A DNA stretch of 64,000 nucleotides. It comes from Allolucifera butyrica (GTDB taxonomy: Bacteria > Bacillota > Negativicutes > Sporomusales > UPPP01). Shown piece by piece: positions 19,267-28,300 of this stretch (the stretch's first letter is position 1; each line of letters begins with the position of its first letter). The stretch lies in the NCBI RefSeq assembly GCF_900476375.1, contig NZ_UPPP01000063.1:30851-94850 (forward strand), written 5' to 3'. The notes beneath the pieces are model-generated. The model did no database searches. It saw only the letters and a program-made list of their open reading frames with translations, and had not been told where the DNA came from. Position numbers and translations under genes: made by a program.

Positions 19267-19923
19267 ATGACAACCAGACACACCTATGACCAGGAATTGG
19301 AAAACTTGCGTCAGGATATTTTACGCATGGGCAGCCTTGTTCAAATGGCGATCCATGATGCCGTACAGTCGCTGGCCAAGCAGGATGTTGAATTGGCGCA
19401 AAAAGTAATTGACGGCGATGATGTGATTGATAAGCTGGAAATTGATATTGAAGATACTTGCATGCTGCTGATTGCCAAGCAACAGCCGCTTGCCCGGGAT
19501 CTCAGAATTATTGCCACCGGACTTAAAATAACAACCGATATGGAAAGGGTAGGCGACCATGCTTTTGATATTGCCAAGATTGCCCAGAAGACAGCCAAAC
19601 AACCGTTGATTAAGCCTCTTATTGATATTCCCCGCATGGCGGCTATGGCTCAGAAAATGCTGCAGGATTCTCTGGAAGCGTATGTTAATTTGGATATTGC
19701 TTTGGCGGAACAAGTCTGTCGGGCGGATGACGCCGTTGACGATTTATATAATCAGGTATTCCGTGAACTATTGACGTACATGATGGAAGACCCTCATACC
19801 ATTACACAGGCTACGCAATTAATGTTCGTAACCCGTTATCTGGAAAGAGTGGCCGATCATACAACCAATATTGCCGAATGGATTATCTATCTGGTTACAG
19901 GCCAGCGCCTGCGCAAGAAGTAA
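19267..19923 (+). CDS. phoU: Phosphate transport regulator PhoU
   Basis: 218 residues, normal length, with two PhoU three-helix repeats. Each carries the metal-binding type motif (MERVGDHAFDIAK near 97 and LERVADHTTNIAEW near 196). PhoU links the Pst transporter to its sensor kinase and limits phosphate uptake and kinase activity. AAGGGGGAG precedes the ATG. It ends in a long terminator and is convergent with the kinase gene. Confidence 0.95.
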   Translation: MTTRHTYDQELENLRQDILRMGSLVQMAIHDAVQSLAKQDVELAQKVIDGDDVIDKLEIDIEDTCMLLIAKQQPLARDLRIIATGLKITTDMERVGDHAFDIAKIAQKTAKQPLIKPLIDIPRMAAMAQKMLQDSLEAYVNLDIALAEQVCRADDAVDDLYNQVFRELLTYMMEDPHTITQATQLMFVTRYLERVADHTTNIAEWIIYLVTGQRLRKK

Positions 19924-19940
19924 GGACGCTGCCATAAAGT

Positions 19941-19988
19941 AAACGAGTCCGTTTCACCTAAAAGCGTGAAACGGACTCGTTTCTTTTA
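19941..19988 (+). terminator. Strong terminator after phoU
   Basis: A perfect 17-bp stem (19941-19957 with 19966-19982) closing an 8-base loop, followed by CTTTT. Confidence 0.92.
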
Positions 19989-20044
19989 AGCTTGCCTTTC
20001 GCAGCCCTCTACTTATTTGAAAGTTTTTGCGCGCCTATCTCTTT

Positions 20045-20099
20045 CCAATTACCAATTTCCTATTACCAATTACTGAAAGACCGCTCTAAGCGGTCTTTC
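20045..20099. repeat. ATTACCAATT-flanked GAAAGACCGC hairpin
   Basis: Degenerate ACCAATT tracts (20045-20073) are followed by a perfect 10-bp hairpin, GAAAGACCGC at 20075-20084 with GCGGTCTTTC at 20090-20099. It lies between the convergent phoU and phoR genes and abuts the phoR stop. Similar tract-plus-hairpin units occur at 45292-45357 and, degraded, near 26970-27006. Confidence 0.65.
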
Positions 20100-21923
20100 T
20101 CAGCTAGTTTCCGTTTGTGCCAGCGGCAGCCGGAGGGTAAAGACGGTGCCCACATCAACGGTACTTTGGACGCCAATCTTGCCCCCTAAGCTTTCAACGA
20201 TAAACTTAACAATGGAAAGACCTAGGCCGGTACCGCCGGCACTGCGGGTCCGGGCGCGGTCAACCCGGTAAAAACGGTCAAAAATTAACGGCAGGTCTTT
20301 CGCCGGAATGCCGATCCCGGTATCTTTAACTTGAATGACGCCTTCGTTGTCATCACCGTAACAGACAAGAGAAATTTTGCCTCCAGCCGGAGTATATTTA
20401 ATACTATTATCCACCAGATTTACCAGGACTTGCTTTAAGCTGTCCGAGTTGGCGATAACGGCCAGGGACGGTGAAAAGGCATCAATTGTAACCAACAAGT
20501 CTTTGCGCCGCCACTCGGCGGATAATTCCTGGGTAACTTGTTCCAATAGCGGCTTTACTTCCGTCGGTTCCAGAATCAAATGCTGCCGGTGTTCCTGCGA
20601 GTCCAGTCTGGCCAATTGCAGTAAATCTTTAACCAGACGCTGCATCCGGTCCGATTCGGCATGGATAATTCGAATAAACTTTACACTTAGATCCGGGTCT
20701 TTTAAGACTCCATCCAGCAGCGTTTCCGTGAAGCCCTTAATGGCGGTGAGCGGTGTGGCCAATTCATGGGAGGCGTTGGCGATAAATTCAGCCTGGCGTT
20801 CGTGAATGGCCTGCGGAGCTGTGATATCGTGGAAAACGCAGACAATCCCGGTAACGGCATCTTCCTGGCCGGTAATAGAAGAGACAAAGACATGAAATAC
20901 TTTTTTATTGCCCTGAATATTGGTTTTTAGTTCAAGCGTCCGGCTTTGCCTGGTTTCCATTACCTCATGGACCGCCTTATCCAGCAGACTGTGGCCGATT
21001 ACCTGCAGATTATGCTGGCCCAACATTTCTTCTTTAATACCGAAGACGTCCGTACCCATTTTATTGGCATTGACTACCCGGCCATAGCGGTCAAGCAAGA
21101 TGACGGCATTATCCATATGTTCCAGAACCAGTTCCAGTTTATGTTTCTCCGCCACAATTTCGTTGACCCGGTCTTCCAGGCTGGAAGTCAGATGATTCAA
21201 GGTTAGTCCTAGTAACTCGACTTCATCGCCTGTTCGTACATGGACGCGTGTTTCCAGCTTCCCTTCGGCAATTTGACGGGCGGTATCAATAATTGTTTCC
21301 AGGGGAGCGGTATAATTGTGGGCCAGGCGCAGACTCAGAAATATTGATAAGAGAGAGGTCAGCAGAAAAGCCAGTAAGAGGACAGAGCGGATCTGATCAA
21401 ATCCTGCTTCCATATACGTCAGTGTCGCCGCTGCCCGGATCACACCAGTGCGATTCATTCCCTGTTTCATGGGGATGGCAACATATAGCAGGTTTTCGTG
21501 CAATGTGGTGCTATAGCGGATGGAACTGCCGATTTGTCCGGAATAGGCTTGCATGACTTCCGGACGGTGCCGGTGATTTTCCATGATGGCCGGATTTTCT
21601 TTGGAATCCGCCAGGACGACGCCGTTTTCATTTATGATGGTGAGACGCAAATCAGGCACTTGCGCCCCCAGTTCCTTAATTTTCGCATCCAGATTGATTC
21701 CGTTTGGCGGACCGGCGGTTTGTTGCTGCAGCAATTGACGGGCAATTTCCGCCTGGGTCAGTAAATTACTTTTTAGACTTTCTACATTATGCTGATAAAA
21801 GTACCATAAAATATAAGTACCTAACGGCAATAGCGAGGCTAAAATCAGCAACAGAAAGGAAACGATAAGTTTGGTGCGAATTCCCTGCTTAAACACAGAA
21901 CGGTATACCCTCCATTTCTTCAA
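20100..21923 (-). CDS. phoR: PhoR-type sensor histidine kinase
   Basis: 607 residues. Order: TM1 (about 20-42), extracytoplasmic sensor region (43-175), TM2 (about 180-203), HAMP, PAS (about 270-370), HisKA with phospho-acceptor His386 in NASHELATPLTAIKG, and HATPase with N, G1 and G2 boxes (NLVDNSIKYT, DTGIGIP, GGTGLGLSI). The PAS-containing layout is that of PhoR kinases. Pairing with the response regulator at 17694 is inferred from the shared phosphate locus. The gene is on the opposite strand, convergent with phoU and divergent from pstS, so it has its own promoter and is not co-transcribed with phoP. Confidence 0.88.
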   Translation of the reverse strand: MKKWRVYRSVFKQGIRTKLIVSFLLLILASLLPLGTYILWYFYQHNVESLKSNLLTQAEIARQLLQQQTAGPPNGINLDAKIKELGAQVPDLRLTIINENGVVLADSKENPAIMENHRHRPEVMQAYSGQIGSSIRYSTTLHENLLYVAIPMKQGMNRTGVIRAAATLTYMEAGFDQIRSVLLLAFLLTSLLSIFLSLRLAHNYTAPLETIIDTARQIAEGKLETRVHVRTGDEVELLGLTLNHLTSSLEDRVNEIVAEKHKLELVLEHMDNAVILLDRYGRVVNANKMGTDVFGIKEEMLGQHNLQVIGHSLLDKAVHEVMETRQSRTLELKTNIQGNKKVFHVFVSSITGQEDAVTGIVCVFHDITAPQAIHERQAEFIANASHELATPLTAIKGFTETLLDGVLKDPDLSVKFIRIIHAESDRMQRLVKDLLQLARLDSQEHRQHLILEPTEVKPLLEQVTQELSAEWRRKDLLVTIDAFSPSLAVIANSDSLKQVLVNLVDNSIKYTPAGGKISLVCYGDDNEGVIQVKDTGIGIPAKDLPLIFDRFYRVDRARTRSAGGTGLGLSIVKFIVESLGGKIGVQSTVDVGTVFTLRLPLAQTETS

Positions 21924-22042
21924 TTCGTTATATATAGCATGATATACTAAATTGCATTTTTATGCCAGTGACCTGCGGGAAGTTTAACGAACCTTTTACA
22001 CGGCGTTGGTTCTCATTCTTTAGCCATGGAAAAAGGTCAAGC

Positions 22043-22097
22043 ATAACAATAAATTAACATTTTCTTAACATCACCGGCGTTGCCGGTAGGTTATAAT
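22043..22097 (+). promoter_or_regulatory. PhoP-box promoter of pstSCA
   Basis: Three 11-bp-periodic direct repeats ATAACA (22043), TTAACA (22054) and TTAACA (22065-22070), then 21 bases to TATAAT at 22092-22097. In Bacillus, PhoP binds TT(A/C/T)ACA-type repeats with this period. This is the reference site for the other three in the window. Confidence 0.8.
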
Positions 22098-22170
22098 AAG
22101 AAAGAGGAAAGCTCCTGCCTAACGGGGGCCAACCAGTACATACAAGTGGAAAAGGAATGGGAGGATGAAC

Positions 22171-23055
22171 ATGAAGTTCAAACAGGTATTGGCAATTTCC
22201 CTAATGTTGGTGACGGTTGCGGCGGTGGCCGGTTGCGGCGGCGGCGGTACCCAAAAAGCCAACGAGGGTCAGAAAACTCAAATCTCCGGCAATATTACCG
22301 CATCGGGTTCGACGGCACTGCAACCTTTAGCGGAAAAGGCGGCGCAACAGTTTGGCCAGAAAAATCCTAACGCGAAAGTCATCGTTCAAGGCGGCGGCAG
22401 CGGCACCGGCCTGACTCAGGTAGCTCAGGGAGCGGTTCAGATCGGGGATTCGGATATTTTCGCCGAGGAAAAATCAGGGATCAATGCAGGTGAACTGGTT
22501 GACCATAAAGTTTGCGTGGTCGGGTTTGCTACGGTTGTAAATAAGAAAGTTACGATAGACAACCTGACCCATCAGCAATTACTCGATATTTTTACTGGGA
22601 AGATTACCAACTGGAAAGAAGTGGGCGGCCCGGATCTGAAGATAACCATTGTAAACCGTCCGGCCAGTTCGGGGACCAGAGCCACTTTCAAGAAATACGC
22701 GTTGAAAGGTGCTGAAGAAGCAACCGGTATCGGCCTGCAGAGCGATGCCTCCGGTACGGTGCTGAAGACAGTGGCTGAAACCGACGGAGCGGTATCTTAT
22801 CTGGCATTATCCTATGTGAACGACAGTGTAAAAGCCCTGAAGCTGGATGGGGTTGAGCCGACCGTTGCCAATATTACCAGCGGAAAATATCCTATCTGGT
22901 CTTATGAGCATATGTATACCAAAGGTCAGCCTACCGGTTTAACGAAAGACTTCCTTGACTACATGGGCAGCGACGACGTGAAACCTTTGATCAAACAGTT
23001 GGGCTATATCCCTAACAGCGACATGAAAGTGAGCCGTACTGCCACTTCCAACTAG
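22171..23055 (+). CDS. pstS: Phosphate-binding lipoprotein PstS
   Basis: 294 residues from the ATG at 22171 (GGGAGG at 22159-22164; the ATG at 22165 is too close). A lipoprotein signal ends at AGCGGGG, so Cys is acylated. The mature part is a PBP-like II domain with the phosphate-binding segments TASGSTALQPL, GGGSGTGLTQV and NRPASSGTRATF. It captures orthophosphate outside the membrane for PstC/PstA. Followed by pstC after 99 bases. Confidence 0.96.
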   Translation: MKFKQVLAISLMLVTVAAVAGCGGGGTQKANEGQKTQISGNITASGSTALQPLAEKAAQQFGQKNPNAKVIVQGGGSGTGLTQVAQGAVQIGDSDIFAEEKSGINAGELVDHKVCVVGFATVVNKKVTIDNLTHQQLLDIFTGKITNWKEVGGPDLKITIVNRPASSGTRATFKKYALKGAEEATGIGLQSDASGTVLKTVAETDGAVSYLALSYVNDSVKALKLDGVEPTVANITSGKYPIWSYEHMYTKGQPTGLTKDFLDYMGSDDVKPLIKQLGYIPNSDMKVSRTATSN

Positions 23056-23154
23056 TCAGGGATGCGGGTGGAAATCTTAATGTACAGCAGAGGCTGGCAG
23101 CGACATAGGTCGGTGCCAGCCAATTCATTGTTTAAATAGATAGGGTGAATATGT

Positions 23155-24069
23155 ATGGATAAATATTTGCAAACCAGGCGATTGAGTTGGCGGTATATCA
23201 AAAAAGAATTATTAGGCCGGAGTGTAGTTACTGCTTGCGGCCTGTTTATTATTATTCTCACCCTGTTTCTCGTGTTTTTTATTGCTTCCCAAGGGATTGA
23301 CCTGTTTAAGGATAACCACGTTTCGTTAAGTCATTTTCTTTTTTCAACCAGCTGGCATCCTGACAGGGATCAGGCGCCTCAGGTCGGGGCGTTGATTTTC
23401 ATTGTCGGCTCCATCGTCATCTCGCTGTTGGCACTGGCCTTAAGTACACCGTTTAGTGTAGGTCTGGCTATTTTCATGACTGAGATATCGCCTGGCCTGG
23501 GCAAAAAGGTACTACAGCCGGCAATTGAAATTTTTGTCGGGATTCCGTCCGTAGTTTATGGCTGGGTGGGGCTCAGTTTGCTTGTTCCTTTTATCAGGAC
23601 TCATATAGGCGGCATGGGATTTAGCGTATTGGCCGGCGGACTCGTTCTGGCGCTGATGATTTTTCCAACCATCACCAGTATTTCCGCCGATACATTGCGC
23701 TCGCTGCCGCACCACTATAAAGAAGCTTCCCTGGCGCTAGGGGCTACCCGATGGCAGACAATCCGGCGAATTCTACTTCCCAGCGCCACACCCGGCATAT
23801 TGACCGGGGTGGTGCTGGGACTGGCCCGGGCCTTTGGGGAGGCTCTCGCGGTTCAGATGGTAATCGGGAATACGATAAAAATTCCCGGTTCTCTCCTTCA
23901 GCCGACGACGAACCTTACCAGCATTATGACCATGGACATGGGGAATACCGTTATGGGTACCATGTGGAATAACGCATTATGGTCTATGGCCCTGCTGTTA
24001 TTCATTATTTCCTTTTCCTTTATTTTACTGATTAGAAAACTTGGTGCAATAGGAGCGATGACCAAATGA
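23155..24069 (+). CDS. pstC: Phosphate ABC transporter permease PstC
   Basis: 304 residues with six transmembrane helices and the binding-protein-dependent transport motif near ALGATRWQTIRRILLPSATPGI (EAA loop). The long N-terminal section before helix 2 with SHFLFSTSWHP is typical of PstC. It forms the membrane channel with PstA. It overlaps pstA by four bases, indicating translational coupling. Confidence 0.95.
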   Translation: MDKYLQTRRLSWRYIKKELLGRSVVTACGLFIIILTLFLVFFIASQGIDLFKDNHVSLSHFLFSTSWHPDRDQAPQVGALIFIVGSIVISLLALALSTPFSVGLAIFMTEISPGLGKKVLQPAIEIFVGIPSVVYGWVGLSLLVPFIRTHIGGMGFSVLAGGLVLALMIFPTITSISADTLRSLPHHYKEASLALGATRWQTIRRILLPSATPGILTGVVLGLARAFGEALAVQMVIGNTIKIPGSLLQPTTNLTSIMTMDMGNTVMGTMWNNALWSMALLLFIISFSFILLIRKLGAIGAMTK

Positions 24070-24956
24070 TAGGCAGAAAAACAGCGGATAGACTTGCTAC
24101 CGGAATTTTTTATGCTATCGGAGTTACGGTGGTAGTCGGATTGGTGTTATTTGTCGGTTATCTGGTGTATCATGGCTGGAGCGAACTCAATCTGCACTTT
24201 TTGTTGTCGGGCCCGAGATTCACTAAAGCCGGCGGCGGCATCGGCCCTCAATTATTTGATTCGATTTATCTATTGGTATTAGCCATGATCATTACCATTC
24301 CGGTTGGCCTGTCCGCCGGCGTATATATGGCTGAATACGCCAGGCCGGGTAAACTGACCGATACTCTCCGGCTGTGTATTGAAACTCTCGCTTCTTTACC
24401 GTCCATAATCATTGGCCTGTTTGGCCTGATTATTTTTGTTAACCTGACGGGCTGGGGATATACCCTATTTGGAGGGGCTCTGGCCGTAGCCGTGCTTAAC
24501 CTGCCGGTGGCCACCAGGATTAGCGAGGACGCAATCCGAAACGTTCCCCAGACGATACGGGAAGCCAGCTACGGGCTTGGCGCCACTCAATGGCAGACCA
24601 TAACGCGGGCCGTGCTGCCGGCTGCGCTGCCGGGCCTGTTAACCGGGTTTATTATTACTGCGGGGCGGGTTTTTGGCGAAGCGGCCGCTCTATTATATAC
24701 GGCAGGGATGAGTACGCCCATACTTGACTATAGTAATCTGAATCCGTTCAGCGGCGCTTCCCCGCTTAACCCGTTCCGGCCGGGTGCTACGCTGGCGGTT
24801 TACATCTGGAAAGTGAATTCGGAAGGACTGGTGCCTGACGCCCGGGCTATCGCCGACGGAGCCTCGGCGGTTTTGGTCCTGGCAATCCTGGTGTTTAACC
24901 TGGGATCCCGCTACCTTGGCATCCGGTTGAATAACCGGTTAACAGGCAGGCAGTAA
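24066..24956 (+). CDS. pstA: Phosphate ABC transporter permease PstA
   Basis: 296 residues, six transmembrane helices, EAA loop GLGATQWQTITRAVLPAALPGLL, and the PstA-type motif FGEAAALLYTAG in the second half. It is the partner of PstC. The operon ends directly after it with a strong terminator, so the usual downstream pstB and phoU are absent here; they lie at 18493-19923. Confidence 0.95.
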   Translation: MIGRKTADRLATGIFYAIGVTVVVGLVLFVGYLVYHGWSELNLHFLLSGPRFTKAGGGIGPQLFDSIYLLVLAMIITIPVGLSAGVYMAEYARPGKLTDTLRLCIETLASLPSIIIGLFGLIIFVNLTGWGYTLFGGALAVAVLNLPVATRISEDAIRNVPQTIREASYGLGATQWQTITRAVLPAALPGLLTGFIITAGRVFGEAAALLYTAGMSTPILDYSNLNPFSGASPLNPFRPGATLAVYIWKVNSEGLVPDARAIADGASAVLVLAILVFNLGSRYLGIRLNNRLTGRQ

Positions 24957-24958
24957 AA

Positions 24959-24991
24959 AAGACAGGCCCGGACTAACGGGCCTGTCTTATG
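24959..24991 (+). terminator. Terminator after pstSCA
   Basis: A perfect 12-bp stem (24959-24970 with 24977-24988) around a 6-base loop. The T tract is short. Confidence 0.8.
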
Positions 24992-25147
24992 TTATGGAAA
25001 TATTAAGTTTTTGTAAAATATGGGAAATGAAGGGGTCTGTGCCTGATTTTGGGCAGGAGGCAATTTGGCAGCAGCGAATAATATTCTGAGATACCGTGGC
25101 AACCTTTGGAATACGTCTACATGAAACAAGAGGGAGAAGGATAGGCG

Positions 25148-26929
25148 ATGAAAAATCTCAGAATATCAATGAAAGGTCTCATACTGTCCATGAAAAAACT
25201 GAGAATACCCAGGAAAAAATTCAAACTATCAGCTGTTTTTACGATCTCAGCCGCCCTGGCTATTCTAACGGCCCTTTCCATAGGGGCTATTATTTCGACC
25301 AGCATTTTCGGCATTCACATCGTAAATGAGACGGGACAATTGCAGTCAGCCATGTATTATGACCGCTATATTCCTACGAGTAAATTGCTGGATGTCAAAA
25401 TGGATTATGCACTGCTGCGAATTGCCTATTTGCAGACTCTGTATGAAGGATATAAAGTGGAAAATGAAAAAGCCTTAGGCACCCGGAGCGATTTAGCCCT
25501 GCAAAAATTGGAAATCGCTGAAAATAGCGCTCATGATCCAGCAGAACGGAAAGAGATAACGGGATTAAAAGAATTATTGGTGGAATATCATAACGATGTT
25601 GTAAAAACAATGTATATGATCAGGGATGGCAAACAGCCGTCTCCCCAGCAGAAACAATTTTTGGTCGCTTTGGATCAAAAGATAATGAATAAAATTGACG
25701 CGATCGTAAAGTATGAGTCGGACGCAACCGATAATCTCAATAAGCAGTCGGAATCCCTTGTTGCTAGCAGTAAGTCGTTTTTTATGACCATAACAGCGTC
25801 GATTGTTATCATTTTCTTACTCTGCTGTGTGCTGATGCTTTTAAAGGTAAGGGGCGAGATGAAGGCTATTTTAGCCTATTTTAATACCCTGGCATTAAAT
25901 GATTTTTCCGGTTCCCTGCCTAAAAAATTAGGAAATCTGAAAGATGAAATCGGCTATATCGCTCAAAACGCCGATACGATGGTTGTGTCGGTGCGGGAAG
26001 TCATTAAAAACGTAGTCCATGAGTCGGATCAAATGATGTCTACAGTTAAAACGACCCATAGAGCGGTTGATGACCTGAATGGCGAGATTAGCGAGGTATC
26101 CGGAATTATCCAGACCTTATCGGCCGGAATGGAGCAAACTGCGGCAACGGCTCAGGAAATGCATGCCACTTCGGCGGATATTGCCGTGTCGCTGCAAAAG
26201 ATTGCCAAACAGTCGGCGGACGGTTTGGCCCGCACTCAGGAGATTAGTGCTAGGGCAGGACAAATGCGGGAGTTTGCCGAGCAGTCCCATAACCAGGCGA
26301 ATCAGATCTATCATAAGACCAATATAAATTTAAGAAAGGCCATCGAAAACGCCAAAGCAGTAGAACACATTAATATTCTCTCTCATTCTATTATGGAAAT
26401 TATTGAGCAAACATCCTTACTGTCCTTAAATGCCGCTATCGAGGCGGCCAGGGCCGGTGATCAGGGCCGGGGCTTTGCCGTTGTGGCCGATGAAATCCGC
26501 AAGCTTGCCGAGCGGTCCAAGCAGTCCGTAACGGAAATACAAGCTACGACCGGTACGGTGATTGAAGCAGTAAAAAATCTGGTTGACCAATCGGAACAAA
26601 TATTGGGTTTTATTGATGAGCGGGTTGTCAAAGACTATGAAGCTCAAATTGAAACTGCCGTAACCTACAATAAGGATGCCCAACACTTTAATAGCATGGT
26701 TTCCGAGTTTAGCAGCCGTTCGGAGCAAATCCTGCAATCGGTGGAAAACATGGTAACGGCGATTAACGAAGTCGCAACGGCGACCAATGAGGGAGCCGAA
26801 GGGACGCAGACGATTGCGCAAAAGGCATTAATTATTGTAGATAAAGTAAATTCTGTTGTTAAGCAGGCGGAAGAAGGAAAGTCAAGTGCCGAAAGACTTC
26901 TGGCCGTCGTGAATAAATTTAAGGTTTAG
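25148..26929 (+). CDS. Methyl-accepting chemotaxis protein with heptapeptide-repeat tail
   Basis: 593 residues. A basic cytoplasmic N-terminal tail contains four imperfect seven-residue repeats ([28 protein letters not shown]), then TM1 (about 33-56), a four-helix-bundle ligand domain (about 57-210), TM2 (about 212-232), HAMP and the signalling hairpin with [22 protein letters not shown] and [10 protein letters not shown]. It passes ligand or redox signals to CheA/CheW. No che gene is near, and the ligand is unknown. GGGAGAAGG precedes the ATG. No PhoP box was seen upstream. Confidence 0.92.
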   Translation: MKNLRISMKGLILSMKKLRIPRKKFKLSAVFTISAALAILTALSIGAIISTSIFGIHIVNETGQLQSAMYYDRYIPTSKLLDVKMDYALLRIAYLQTLYEGYKVENEKALGTRSDLALQKLEIAENSAHDPAERKEITGLKELLVEYHNDVVKTMYMIRDGKQPSPQQKQFLVALDQKIMNKIDAIVKYESDATDNLNKQSESLVASSKSFFMTITASIVIIFLLCCVLMLLKVRGEMKAILAYFNTLALNDFSGSLPKKLGNLKDEIGYIAQNADTMVVSVREVIKNVVHESDQMMSTVKTTHRAVDDLNGEISEVSGIIQTLSAGMEQTAATAQEMHATSADIAVSLQKIAKQSADGLARTQEISARAGQMREFAEQSHNQANQIYHKTNINLRKAIENAKAVEHINILSHSIMEIIEQTSLLSLNAAIEAARAGDQGRGFAVVADEIRKLAERSKQSVTEIQATTGTVIEAVKNLVDQSEQILGFIDERVVKDYEAQIETAVTYNKDAQHFNSMVSEFSSRSEQILQSVENMVTAINEVATATNEGAEGTQTIAQKALIIVDKVNSVVKQAEEGKSSAERLLAVVNKFKV

Positions 26930-26938
26930 TTCAAATGG

Positions 26939-26961
26939 AGTCCCTTTGAGGGGCTTTTTTC
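26939..26961 (+). terminator. Terminator after chemoreceptor gene
   Basis: A 7-bp stem with one G-T pair (26939-26945 with 26949-26955) and a run of T. A degraded hairpin-family member (GGCCGC-GTTA-GCGGTC, about 26982-26999) follows. Confidence 0.65.
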
Positions 26962-27080
26962 TTTCGATTTCCAATTCCCGGGAGGCCGCGTTAGCGGTCT
27001 TTCTTATAATCCGGGCGACAGAAGAAACGAAATTATATATAATGGTAAGTGTGACATACTAAGACAGAGGAGGTAGCTTT

Positions 27081-27404
27081 ATGCAACATGTTCCTTGTAC
27101 GGACTACGTGGTAATCGGGCAGCTGCTTCATAAGGAACTGGAGGATAACCAAAAAATTCACCGCAGCGTTATCGCCGCGAACCAGCGTGGAAGAATTAAT
27201 ATCTATTTTTATAATGGAACGTTTATCCTGGAATGTGATACAAATGGGGACCATAATCCGAATGATTATTATTTCTTTACCCGGTCGGAGGAAAAGGAAG
27301 TTTTTGATACACTGGCCCAGATGGGCAGTTTGATCGGAACTAACGACCCGGAAAAAATCAAGGAGTTTATGAAAAACACGTTGCAATTCTTACGTAATTT
27401 CTAA
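27081..27404 (+). CDS. Small hypothetical protein
   Basis: 107 residues, not recognised. Acidic, soluble, without signal or transmembrane segments. It has an alpha/beta look: an N-terminal helix (YVVIGQLLHKELEDNQK), two strands (GRINIYFYNGTFILECD), and a C-terminal helical part (EEKEVFDTLAQMGSLI ... KIKEFMKNTLQFLRNF). AGAGGAGG lies upstream of the ATG, so translation is credible. It stands alone between the chemoreceptor and a PhoP-type promoter. Confidence 0.6.
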   Translation: MQHVPCTDYVVIGQLLHKELEDNQKIHRSVIAANQRGRINIYFYNGTFILECDTNGDHNPNDYYFFTRSEEKEVFDTLAQMGSLIGTNDPEKIKEFMKNTLQFLRNF

Positions 27405-27442
27405 ATCGGCTTTGCATAAGTTAAGGGTGCGGAAACGTGGAT

Positions 27443-27496
27443 TTAATACTAAATTAACATTTTCTTAACACCAGGAATTTCATAAGGATTTATAAT
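27443..27496 (+). promoter_or_regulatory. PhoP-box promoter without a downstream gene
   Basis: Direct repeats TTAATA (27443), TTAACA (27454) and TTAACA (27465-27470) with an 11-bp period, then 20 bases to TATAAT at 27491-27496. The repeat core TTAACATTTTCTTAACA is identical to that of the pstS promoter. No protein-coding frame on the plus strand follows. Confidence 0.75.
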
Positions 27497-27502
27497 TAAA
27501 TT

Positions 27503-27607
27503 AGGCAAGCCGATTTTTTGTAGTTACCAAGGAAAATATAGAAGCTTTTACACGTAGTCTCTCCCTAGAGAAAAAGGTCATGACATTTTTAATGTCATGA
27601 CCTTTTT
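27503..27607 (+). ncRNA. Candidate phosphate-regulated small RNA
   Basis: Transcription from the TATAAT at 27491 would start near 27503 and stop at a perfect 17-bp terminator hairpin (27571-27587 with 27591-27607). The transcript of about 105 nt has no ATG, GTG or TTG start with a ribosome site followed by a usable frame. A single-stranded pyrimidine segment, TCTCTCCCT at 27558-27566, sits just before the terminator and is complementary to G-rich ribosome-binding sites, a common seed type in Gram-positive small RNAs. The existence of the RNA is an inference. Confidence 0.5.
27571..27607. terminator. Bidirectional terminator between the candidate small RNA and uspA
   Basis: A 17-bp perfect stem with a 3-base loop, A-run on the left and T-run on the right, so it can end transcripts from both strands. 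Confidence 0.9.
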
Positions 27608-27633
27608 CGGCGCTTGTCGTTTATTGTTTATTG

Positions 27634-28101
27634 TTAGGATTGTGACGGTTGTGAGGTGGTTTTGCCTTTTACAATAAGAATGGGACAGGGTGAAAATTGA
27701 GCGACCTGATTGCTCACGCTGCCCAGCAATAGGCCTTTGAATCCGTTTAATCCGCGGCTGCCCATAATAATTAAAGAGAATGCCTCTTCGGCGGCAATAT
27801 TCACAATCCGTTCGGAAGCCTGCCCGAATTCCAGCCGGCTTGTGATTTTACCGGTAAATCCGGATAGCCTTTCCTGGGTTTTTTCCAGAATTGCCCGGCC
27901 GCTTTCCTCCAGGTCGTCCAAAACTACCGGCGGGATGGCCCCAGCCGCCATGAGAGCGAAGCCTGGCATACTGCCGTAATTCTGTATTACATGTAGCAAC
28001 GTTATGGAGCTATTAAACTGCTCAGCCATTTTTCGGGCACAATCCACGGCTTTTAACGAGTCTTTGGAGCCGTCGGTGGGAACCAGAATTTTGCTAAACA
28101 T
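27634..28101 (-). CDS. Universal stress protein, UspA family
   Basis: 155 residues from the ATG whose first base is 28101; GGAGGT lies seven bases upstream, while an upstream in-frame GTG overlaps that site. The family fold is evident: KILVPTDGSKDSLKAV at the start and the ATP-binding loop GSRGLNGFKGLLLGSVSNQV near the end (G-2x-G-9x-GS pattern). Such proteins bind nucleotides and respond to stress; the exact role is unknown. It is monocistronic between the candidate small RNA terminator and the phospholipase operon end. Confidence 0.9.
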   Translation of the reverse strand: MFSKILVPTDGSKDSLKAVDCARKMAEQFNSSITLLHVIQNYGSMPGFALMAAGAIPPVVLDDLEESGRAILEKTQERLSGFTGKITSRLEFGQASERIVNIAAEEAFSLIIMGSRGLNGFKGLLLGSVSNQVAQFSPCPILIVKGKTTSQPSQS

Positions 28102-28274
28102 AGTATTCACCTCCAGAAAGTAAATATCGTCCTACCTTTATTGTAGTACAATTATGAGGTTTTGGGGGGACTTTTTTTCCCGCCGTTCAATGATGATGTT
28201 TGCAATATTCGGAATATTTAACTGAAAGAGGAAGAAAATCCTCCTGCCGCGCCCTGAGCCCTGCGCTAGGGACT

Positions 28275-28300
28275 GAAAGACCGCATAGCGGTCTTTCTTG
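28275..28300. repeat. GAAAGACCGC hairpin at the end of the phospholipase operon
   Basis: A perfect 10-bp stem (28275-28284 with 28288-28297) and ATA loop, followed by CTTG. It begins right after the phospholipase stop codon on the minus strand and is identical in its arms to the hairpin at 20075. Confidence 0.75.
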
